Source: Guyanagaster necrorhizus (Eukaryota > Basidiomycota > Agaricomycetes > Agaricales > Physalacriaceae). Taken from it: a stretch of 64,000 nucleotides of DNA. Below, piece by piece: positions 40,070 to 48,802 of this stretch. The stretch is taken from NCBI RefSeq assembly GCF_019112545.1, contig NW_025064886.1, forward strand, positions 1,287,625 through 1,351,624. Reading direction: 5' to 3'. Both the position numbers and the translations under genes were made by a program. The notes below the pieces were generated by a model. That model was given only the letters and a program-made list of their open reading frames with translations, had not been told where the DNA came from and did no database searches. The number at the start of each line of letters is the position of its first letter. The stretch's first letter is position 1.

Positions 40070-41771
40070 CTAGATGAGGACCAGGTTGAGGTGGGCATAC
40101 TTGAAGAACTTTGTAGCATGGAGTACCTTCATGATGAAGGATATGGGGGTGACATAAGTCAAGTCAGAGGAATCAGTGGTGCCAGAACCACCAGTGAGGA
40201 TGCCACCAAAGGTGTCAGTGATGCAAGATCCAGAGTCCCCTTTCCTGGAGAACAGGCCTGAGTTCTTGTCAGAGGGGATGATCTGCCACTCCCTTGACTC
40301 CAGATACTCATTAAAATAGCTGTGTGTGTATGATGAAACATTGTTCACCTTGCCAATGGTGGTCCCAGTATTGGTGCTGTTTTTGAAGATGATCAAGCAT
40401 GACTCATTGTTGGCATTGTGCATGGATGGATTCACAAGGACAGTCTTGGGGACCTGGCCTTGCATGATGCCAACAATGAGTTGTGCTTGGTCATCTTCAA
40501 AAACAGCATCAGTACTGAGACCACCATCAGCAAGACAAACAACATTTTATCATACACACGCAACTATTTCAATGAGTACCTGGCCTCAGAGTGTCATGAG
40601 ATGGTCATCAGGGAATTTGAAGGACATGGAGCTGGTAGAGTGCAGATAGACCTTCTCCATGGATTCTCCACATGTGTACTTATCGCCAATGTTGATGGTG
40701 TTGCCATGTTAATTGTTGGTGTCAAGTTTGCTGGCATCGATCTTAATGATGGCAAGGTCCAGCATAAACTCCCCGAGTTCGGTGGAGCAGAAGATGGGAG
40801 GGGCCCAGGCGAGCTCCCCGAAGACACGCTTCTCCTCCAGCCTCCAGTGAGTGGCAATCTCCCGGCGCAAGTCCCCGAGTGCTTTCATCCTCGTCTCCGC
40901 CCTCTGCAAATCGTTCTCTGCCTTCTCGCGCTCTATGACGGATGCGCGGTCATCCTTGTCCTTAACCAACTCAATCCTTTCCCTAGAATCGATGTCGTGA
41001 GCCCTTCGTCCCCAATCTTGTCGTCGATGGCGGCGAGCTTCTCGTTGAAACCGGTGGTGCCAAGGACAATCATGTTTTCATGTGCCCTGCTGTTGTTCCT
41101 GCACTGGTATTCCCTGTCCTTGTCCCTGTCGACAGGGAGGACAATGTGCCGGGCAGTGACGAGATAGATGTCCTTGTTGTCGCCACCGGCGCTGAGGTAG
41201 AAGCCGCCAGTTCTCTCGGCCCAAGGCCTATTCTCGGTGAGATCGGGATGCAGAGTGTCGCAGTGTATGGGTCGCGAGCAGTGAAAGTAGGGTCGGAGAA
41301 GGCGACAGGATCAAAGAACCTATTGCCCCCTTGTCTCATAACACGAGACTCCCTGATTTCGACGTGGTAGTCGCGGAGACCGTAGCAGTTGATGAACGCC
41401 TGGCAATGGAAGGCGACGTCCTTGCCCTTCTCGAAGCTGAGCGCCCCGAACTTGACGCCAATCCAGACGATGGCTGGGCCGGAGGACTGTCCTTCTTTGA
41501 CCATTCAGAGTGCGTCGATACTAGTCCAGTTCACGCACATTGTGTTCAGGCTACTGCGAAGGCGGTCGGCCAAACCGTGGTCCCAAGCACTAGCAAGGGG
41601 GTGATCACCCAGCTCCCTAAGCTCTTTGACGACAGAGTAGGCCTCGGGGCCAGTTAGATCCTCGAAGGGGCTGGGATTGGTTGTAGCGATGAGGGGTGGA
41701 TTGGAGGGCAAGCCCTTGTAGTAGACCTTAGATAGAGCCTCGGTCACTACGAACCGGGGCGTAGGGGACAT
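40070..41771 (-). pseudogene. Trypsin-fold (GDSGS) protein pseudogene of basidiomycete family
   Basis: On the minus strand the pieces of a roughly 600-residue protein appear in order: MSPTPRFVVTEALSKVYYKG, VWIGVKFGALSFEKGKD, HDYHVEI-type region, YLVTARHIVLPVD (candidate His), a coiled stretch, LDLAIIKIDAS (candidate Asp), and PSDKNSGLFSRKGDSGSCI (candidate Ser). The pattern resembles a chymotrypsin-fold protein family expanded in mushroom genomes; activity is unproven for it. The copy is broken: the frame changes near 41235 and again near 40990, a TAA interrupts KLDTNN at about 40706, and a 126-bp inverted copy of its own sequence sits between the LMTL and QGQVPK segments. The frame is open upstream to 41975. 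Confidence 0.8.
40300..40583. repeat. 126-bp inverted duplication with 32-nt spacer
   Basis: Arms at 40300-40425 and 40458-40583 are reverse complements aligning over 126 positions without a gap. I count 21 differences (about 83% identity), and 20 of them are transitions. The left arm is in the coding position of the protease-like pseudogene; the right arm is an inverted copy placed just upstream in gene order. A transcript through it would fold into a long hairpin. Confidence 0.9.
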
Positions 41772-42517
41772 AGTGAAATGTTCGGTGGCAGACGAAAGCT
41801 CACTAAAAATACCCCCGCCGGATGAAGAGGTGGCTGTGAAAGAGAGGGGGGACTGCAGCTCCGCGTCCTCGCCCATGGGCTTGAAGGCAATGGCGAGCTT
41901 GGATGGGTCTACTGAAAAAAAGGGCAAACAAATGTCAGTACGGGAAGGCAGTGAGAGAGCGAAAAGGAAATACATTGGTGATAGATCTTGTGTTCAAAAA
42001 ACTTGAGGAATGGAGATGAGTTGAGAAGAGTGATATGAGTGAGCAGAGTTAAGTAGCGTTTGGTGAGGGAAAACAGTGTGGGAAAACAGGTGTCCTTTTA
42101 GTGGTGTTAGGACTTGGAGCTCTCTGCACTATCCCAAGCGTGGGTTGTCTCGTGTCGAGCGTCTGAATCAGGAGAGGAGAGGACAATGGCGGCTAGGAAT
42201 GAATAGATTAGCTGGGGGTCGATCAGGGGCTCTGGGGTCACGGACCGACTACATATTAGTCCCGTGTTGCCGCGGCCCCTCGCTAATCGCATTCCACTGA
42301 CGACAATGGCGGTGTGTATATACCCAGTCGCAGCGGGCAGTCGACACCCTTGTCGGGGTTGTGTAAGAATCCGAACCAGAAGTAAGAGGACTCAGTCTCG
42401 ACATATTGTGGTGTAAACGGACTGAGGGAAAGAGAGGTGCGTCGATCGATGCGTCATAAACAGGGTCAATAAACAAAGGAGCCACTCTCGGTGTATCCGG
42501 AAGACAACTAAGCACCA
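41772..42517. other. Spacer between two pseudogenes
   Basis: About 750 bases. The first 200 continue the open frame upstream of the protease-like pseudogene start and may hold its former leader. The remainder (42000-42517) shows no gene; its end carries the degraded continuation of the ABC transporter relic past its last recognisable donor. Confidence 0.35.
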
Positions 42518-44330
42518 ACAGGTTGTATGTCCTGAAAGCAATTCATTCTCGATTGAAAATAGACAGAATTCATTTTTGACTTACCAGCAGAGGCTTGGTC
42601 GAGGGCGTCCTGCACGATTCCCTCACTCTGAGTGTCCAGAGCACTGGTTGCCTCATCGAGAAGAAGAATGCGTGGGTCCGACGCGATGGCGACATGCTGC
42701 TTCTGACCACCACTGAGCAGGAATCCTCGTTCGCCAACCATAGTATCATAGCCCAGAGGTAGCTTAGTTATGAAGCCATCAGCGTTGGACTTGACACAGG
42801 CTTACTTGATCAGCGCCAACTTCTCCTCCTCGGAGGCGTTCTCATACTTGGTTCCAATAAGCCCATGCTCAACGTTGCCTCTAATCGTGGTTGCAAACAG
42901 TGTTGGCTCTTGCGACACGAGCCCGATCTGCCAACGCAGCCATCGGACATTGAGAAACTTCAATTCCCGTCCATCCAGTTTGACAACACCAGATAAGGGA
43001 TCATAGAATCGTTCGATCAGAGAAATTACTGTCGACTTGCCGGATCCTGAGGCACCGACAAGAGCAGCGGTTTTACCAGCTCGGAAGGTGAGGTTGATCC
43101 CTTTGACAACGGCGATGTCGGGACGCGAAGGATAATTAAAGTGAATGTCTTCGAACGTAACTTCACCGTAAACGGTTTCGGGTTTTTCCCCACTAAGGTC
43201 GGCAGAATCTATGTCTGGTACACGGTCGATTGTAGCGTAAAATTTCGCAGCTGCACCTCGTCCATGAGTAATGGCTAGATTATATCGACACGGGTAAGCA
43301 CACATGTTTAGTGAATGCATGGTGCATGGCACATACCTTGCATTTCGGGTGCTAGCAATGCCAACGAGAAAGAACCAATTAGGATCGCCATGAAGACGAT
43401 GATGACAGTACCAGCATTGGCTATGGACCAAAATATTAATAATGATATTTAGAGTTTTTCACTGATGCGAACGCACCATCTCCGCACAAAATAAGGGTTG
43501 TACCGAATGAAAAGGCTAATAGAAAGTAAGTGAAAGGAAGGATTTTGTATGCACCCAAGGCACACGATGAGTAGATGCAGAAAAAGAAGACCGAAAGACT
43601 TCCACCGAGCCATATTGTAGACTTGACGTCGACCACCTTCGACTTGGCAACGTGCTGATCGTACAAGCTCGACAGAATTCGCTGTGCGCCAAAGGCTTGC
43701 GCAGTTCGAACGGTAGAGACGACTTCCTCGGCGATATTGCCAGCATCTGCAATGTACTTCAGGAAAGCCTAGCAGAAAGTTTATGCCTGTTGGATAATGT
43801 AGCACAATGCTAAATGAACGTACTGCATATATTTGGATATGGCCTTGTTCATGCCGCTCCAGTGATACCAATACAAGGTAGCAAAGACGTCAAAGCAAGT
43901 GCGAGACGCTAACTCCGGATATAGACCAATATGAAACCGGTAGCGAAGGCCGACAAGAAGGACACCACGAGCGAAACCTTCTCTGACATCCCCTGCTGTA
44001 CTAAGTCTGGAAAGCATTCAGAAAAGTCGTAAAGAGAAAGGGTAAGCTCACGGGCGTCGGTCTGAATTCGGGTAGCAACCTCTCCTGCTCCAACTTTGTC
44101 AAAAAATGGGATGTCCTGACGTACAACTGCTCGCAAATACCGTTCCCTGATACGCTTTGCATTGACCTCGGCAGTATAAACCCAGACATACATATAGAGA
44201 TATGTGCAGATGAATATGCCGATGCCTTGAAGCTTGATGAACAAAAGAAATAGATGTCACTGAGGATACACACCTATGATGACTAGATATAGCGCGTCGT
44301 TGGAGGCTACATGGCGGAAGCATACTCGAT
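42518..44330 (-). pseudogene. ABC-B (multidrug/pheromone exporter) transporter pseudogene, first half only
   Basis: Read on the minus strand, exon-like pieces give the first transmembrane domain (GIGIFICTYLYMYVWVYTAE, QDIPFFDKVGAGEVATRIQ) and the first nucleotide-binding domain: Walker A GASGSGKST, QEPTLFATTIRGNVEHG, signature LLSGGQKQ, Walker [14 protein letters not shown]. It lacks the N-terminal membrane segments and the whole second half. Lesions: TAG in place of Trp in the RSWRLALAL motif (about 43906), a one-base frameshift about 45 nt later, TAA in place of Glu after KLALIK (about 42805), and loss of about four codons after QHVAIA (the usual RAIV). Short introns are still recognisable. 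It is non-functional. Confidence 0.85.
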
Positions 44331-45594
44331 CGTGACAAATATGGCTAAACTAGCATATTGCGTTACATAGAGCATGTCCCTACACCCCAAACGAAATCTA
44401 CCCATCGCTGCGACCGGTAGAGCCTCAAGGAACGAGGGTCCCCCTCTTAACGGCCAGATAAGGGCTTAGTGTTAACACTTATTGAGATTGGCTGCGTAGC
44501 GAAATAGGATCGACAACGGCTACTTACATAAGGAATTGTCGCTATTAATTGCCAGCAAGCCTATAGCTACCCGTATTACATATAAGTTAAGAGATCGCGG
44601 ATACACAACGTACTACTAGTTATGCAAAGACTTTCTATAGCGACGCTATTAGCTAAATAACATATAACCCGTACCGCAAAAGTCAATAGCAAAGACCTTT
44701 CCCGTGCTGTCGATAATAGGAGTGTCAATGCGAGGTATTAAAAGTAAGCGGAAAGCATACCCTGTTTATCTAATCCTAGAGATGCTCAACTATAGGGTAT
44801 TCGCACGTCTACTTGCATGCAAGAAAGAAGTCATGGCCGATGGGCGGTGTCCGCAGGCACTCGGATGCTAGTGAGCTGCTTAACGGCTGCAGCAATGACT
44901 GCCATGTCGTCCTCTGCGTATTTGCCCGTGTTCGACTGGCGGCTCGCGACTGTCCTGCCTTTGACGTACTACATGACGATGCAGCGACACTGCCCGCGCA
45001 ACCACGACGCTCGCAGGGTTGCCGTCCACAATCTGGGCATTCTGGTTCTGTGTGCAGGCCTCACCCGGGATGATACCGCCGCCGTACTTTACCCAAAATC
45101 AAGGGCTGCTTGCGACCTCGATGCAGACGTCGTTCTGGCCGCAACTAGCGACGGCGCAGAGTTGGACGATGGTGTCGCGGGACGGAAGCTCTACCGGGAT
45201 GTTCGCAGCAGAACGCTCGATCTGATCGTCTGATATAGCTGGAACACAGGTAAGTCAAAGCACAGGGGAGAAGGGACTAGGAAACGGCCTCGCAGCTTCG
45301 AAGAAGAGTACAAGGTGCAGAAATAAGATAAGTTCTAAGAGGGCAGAGCGGAGGTTAAGTTACCATACCAAGATTAATCGGATGCCTGTGCCTACTCAGC
45401 AGACATCATTCAAAGGTCATGAAGATGTCTGGAAGTCCAGCCAATCATATCATGTCGTCTGTGACCTGGATGTTAAGACCGTCACTAAAGGACTGACTCG
45501 TGAGCAGTAGTTACGGTTGGGTGAGAGAGGCGACTGGGTGTCGTTTGGTGGGGGACAAGGGAGAGGGCAAAGTATCACGCCATCTTTTGTAAGT
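44331..45594. other. AT-rich tract plus GC-rich unassigned island (44817-45240)
   Basis: 44331-44810 is rich in short CTATA/TAGCTA-like words and has no frame. 44817-45240 is markedly GC-richer. It has a 138-codon plus-strand frame (MQERSHGRWAVSAG) and, on the minus strand, coding-like pieces after a CCAG acceptor at about 45237 (DTIVQLCAVASCGQNDVC, IIPGEACTQNQNAQIVDG) separated by a stop. Which strand, if any, is coding cannot be settled by eye. No family was recognised. Confidence 0.3.
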
Positions 45595-45665
45595 AAGCGC
45601 GTCAGATACAGCTTGTTATTAAATGCCGGCCCCATGATATGTCGATGCTTGCGCTGCATGGCATT
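45595..45665 (-). pseudogene. Cytochrome P450 C-helix scrap
   Basis: About 70 bases on the minus strand read MQRKHRHIMGPAFNNKLY. This corresponds to the conserved WRKHRRxMGPAFNN segment of the P450 C-helix, with Gln where the Trp is expected. No flanking P450 sequence could be joined. Since it lies upstream, in gene direction, of the N-terminal P450 relic at 39.2-39.6 kb, the two are not collinear parts of one gene. Confidence 0.55.
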
Positions 45666-46244
45666 GGCAGGTAAGAAACGTCACGGTGTCGCCAAAAAAA
45701 GACTCCTGGAACGAGGACAATTGCAATTAGATAGACAGATGCCCTCTTCGATAAAGGAAGGGTTACGATTATCAACAGATGGGTGTCTTTGAAGCTTTCA
45801 GTTCACCTTCTCAGAGAGAATACATGTCATTGGAACGCCACGCGAGGTAGAGGCCGAAGGAGGCTTTTTCGGTTTCGGAGGGCCCCGTTTCCAGTAACGC
45901 TTTACATGGGCAGTCATAGCTTCTGTGAGAGGCCAGCAGTTATTCCGGTAATGTTCCTTTTCAGGCAATCACCGCCTCTTATGTTATTGCTTCTATAGCA
46001 GCAATATGAAATACCCTCTTCCGCCTCACAGAGCTGGAGTTCGGGTTGCAAGTACTGGATTGAGCGCTTTCGTACCTTGGATTTAATCCATTAGCAACTA
46101 ACCGTCCCTCGGACCCCCTCGGTCAAACTAATCCGATTCTCAGGTCCAATCCCTGCACAAGCGAAACACGAAGACCAGCTGGAATCGCAGTTTAGGTGGC
46201 GGGGAGGTCGCAAAGTGGCCTATGAAGCTCCGTAAGTCTTGGCT
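45666..46244. other. Spacer, no supported gene
   Basis: About 580 bases downstream of the F-box gene. Only short frames without motifs are present. Confidence 0.4.
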
Positions 46245-47144
46245 TTATGCATCTGATCTCGACCATAAGGTCTTTCCTTCTGAACACGTCTCCAGATGGA
46301 AGAGAAACCCGTCAAGAGAGTAAGTTAGGTCTCTGCGCCTAAACAACGCCATGCGCTCGACGTATGAGACGTCAGGATCATTCATGGCAGTCTGATATGC
46401 ACAATCACAGCCACGACACGATACTCCATAATGGAGTGTGCCCGTAGAGCGGTCGAGATATGGGAGAAACGTCGCTGAAGAGAACTGAACGCTGGAGCCG
46501 CCGGTAAAATTCACAGCAGATTGCTGCGTCGAGGGGGTTCCGACAGTCCTATAGCCGCTCTTCTGATGCAGCGCGTTTCTAAGCGGTCTCTCCCCGAGTC
46601 CGATATGAGATGTTCCAGGATCATCTGGCAAGGCTCTTCGCCTAAGACCCAATGCAGCCATAGATTCTCGCTGCGTTATGGGTCTCAACTGCGGAGACTC
46701 CCTGAGGCAAGGCATGCAGCATCGCTTACATGCAGGAAGCCATATGAAGCCGCCGAACTGATTACAGACGCTGCATGTGCTGCTGCATAGTACGTTGTAA
46801 AGCTGACCGACGGTGAAATATGCAGTTGACCGAGTTAAAGCACAGAGCGCGCTGGGGGAATGAAGAAGCAAGTATTTGTAGGGTATGGATGAGCGGACGA
46901 TTATTCTGGCGCGTTTGTTAACAAGCTGGAACGATGCGACAGCGCGCAAGTCCGCTGAACGGAAAATCAAGTCGAAGAGCTCAATCGGAAGGACACCTAG
47001 CGTCCCGAGAGATCTTGTTGGAGGGGACAGATAATTGTCCGAAATTCCGTACGGAATTAGGTCCAGTACTTCTGTACGAAAGTCTGGTCGGCTGTAGGTA
47101 AGGACGCTGAGCACCTCATTTGTCGAGTCCGATGTCAATGCCAT
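46245..47144 (-). CDS. F-box protein with cysteine-rich segment
   Basis: Single-exon protein of 299 residues. The F-box lies at about residues 48-85 (LGVLPIELFDLIFRSADLRA, then SFQLVNKRARIIV). A cysteine-rich segment at about 120-147 (CSSTCSVCNQFGGF, CKRCCMPCL) could bind zinc, and another CRGCDCAYQ lies near the C-terminus. The layout is that of fungal F-box proteins assumed to be SCF ubiquitin-ligase adaptors; the target is unknown. The start ATG at 47144 is the first in the frame and no lesion is visible. Confidence 0.75.
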   Translation of the reverse strand: MALTSDSTNEVLSVLTYSRPDFRTEVLDLIPYGISDNYLSPPTRSLGTLGVLPIELFDLIFRSADLRAVASFQLVNKRARIIVRSSIPYKYLLLHSPSALCALTRSTAYFTVGQLYNVLCSSTCSVCNQFGGFIWLPACKRCCMPCLRESPQLRPITQRESMAALGLRRRALPDDPGTSHIGLGERPLRNALHQKSGYRTVGTPSTQQSAVNFTGGSSVQFSSATFLPYLDRSTGTLHYGVSCRGCDCAYQTAMNDPDVSYVERMALFRRRDLTYSLDGFLFHLETCSEGKTLWSRSDA

Positions 47145-47779
47145 GAACTACTGGAAGATTATTATCAGAATTAAATTGCCTCTGGACGGTGACAGGGTGC
47201 ACACCTCGGATATTAATATGCTATCCGTTCCAAGACTAAAGTAGTACGTGGCCTGACGAAAAGTCGGAAGTTTTGCGGGGTCTTCATACTGCGAACGGAA
47301 GTATCCCGGGTCCGGGCAGTACCCTCGGTCCTTGCTCCCGGGCCCCGAGCTGCATGCTTGTTATCTCTTCTTTCCGCCGCGTTATGGACTCTTGTCGGTT
47401 GCATGCACTGGCTTGCTCCATCTCTGGGCGATTCTTGGATTTTTTTTTTTTGCAGGGCGTATGAGCCACGGATTCCCCAACTTTACGTTTCTGAAGACGG
47501 AGAGAATCCTATTACTGGTTCTTTTATATGAACTGTTAGGCTCTTAAAGGTGTTTCTAGTTGCCATCCTTGGAATGCCACTCCAGCTCCACGCTCTGTAA
47601 GCGCGCTAATTTAAGAACTCCTTCGCATGCGTCGCGTCACTGACGTTTATGTAGCAACTGCCAGAAAAATACATTTCTGGAACGCTCAATTTCCCTGGTG
47701 ACGCAAGTCGGCAGATTTTATTTAAAAAGACCTCGATCTTTGGCTTGGATGGTCGGTTTACCCTCACACCGCTGTGAAC
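47145..47779. other. Divergent intergenic region
   Basis: About 630 bases between the F-box gene and the small secreted protein gene. A T11 run lies near 47441-47452. Overlapping frames on both strands at 47270-47470 are shadows of a low-complexity stretch. I see no gene. Confidence 0.4.
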
Positions 47780-48367
47780 ATGTTCTGTCGTCTCTTGGTC
47801 GTTGTCTTCCTCTGGGGTATGCTCCTTGTATCTGCCGCGCCTACGGGCACCTTGCAATCCCAGTTACCGTCAGTAGCCGGCTTGAACGCCCAGCCTTTGA
47901 TTGAGACGGCTTTGCAAGCCGCAACAGTGCATGCATTTGTCCCTACCAGTGGATCAAGTACGGCATCACCGCCTAGTAATGATGAGGGTAGCGCTGGGTG
48001 AGTCGCATCTAATTGCTCGTCGTGCTTTCCGCTGATGTTTGGACCTGGTAGATGGCTGAGCCAAATGTTTGCCTTCATGAACAAGGAATGCAATTCACAT
48101 CGTCGAAGGCTACGACGGTCAGTTCATCAGCCGCCTTTACTTTCACCGTGATACTTATGTTCTCTAAAACAGCTACAGTCCACATCCTGTATGTATTTCC
48201 CTCGCAGAGTCATGTCCGACATGTCCTGACACGCGTTCCCACAGTGATAAATTCATTTTACGACGTATTTCGGCTGATACCCATATCTTTATTTTCTGGT
48301 GAGTGTAGCGTCTGCTGGGCGTGGACATACCTAAATTGTTTTTTTCAGGAAGAGTGATGAGATTTGA
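47780..48367 (+). CDS. Small predicted secreted protein
   Basis: Exon 1 (47780-47997) starts MFCRLLVVVFLWGMLLVSAA, a clear signal peptide with likely cleavage after SAA or SAAP. A Ser/Pro/Ala-rich stretch follows. Exon 2 (48052-48117) reads GWLSQMFAFMNKECN then an Arg-rich run. Downstream splicing is uncertain: joining to an acceptor at about 48243 and another at about 48349 gives an end at 48367 (about 115 residues), but one alternative path meets a stop at once. No family was recognised. The presence of several GT-AG introns argues for a real gene. Confidence 0.45.
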
Positions 48368-48802
48368 TGACCTGTATATATTTGTGATGAACGTATGTCA
48401 AAGTTGAAGTTTGTGAACGAAGACGAATATTTCATGTGTGTAAACGTCATTGATTGGCAGTGCCGCAGTGACCCCGCCAGGCGCATGTTCTTGCTTCTTC
48501 TACCTATCATCTCTATTTTATACAACTTGGATACCTGTAGAGCATCTCTTCAAAAGTTGTCTTTTAGCCTTCTTTCTTTTTTCATTGTGTACAAGGGTTA
48601 CCTTTTTGGGCTTATTTGATGATGTTATGTAAGCAGAAAAAGTCTGGCAATGGGCATGCAGGGGAAACGCTGTTTCTCCCTGTCGCCATCGACGAGGTAC
48701 TAGGCCGGGTTCAGTCCTGTGCTCTTTTTCATTCTGGATACCGGAATTTTTTATTTCGCCCCTTAAAGCTCTTCTACTTACCCAACTCTACCGATAATCG
48801 AG

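Noticed and set aside
40418..41167. 249-codon plus-strand frame
   Set aside because: It runs antisense to the protease-like pseudogene; its protein-like first part is the inverted arm of the 126-bp duplication, and the rest reads the wrong strand of the relic.
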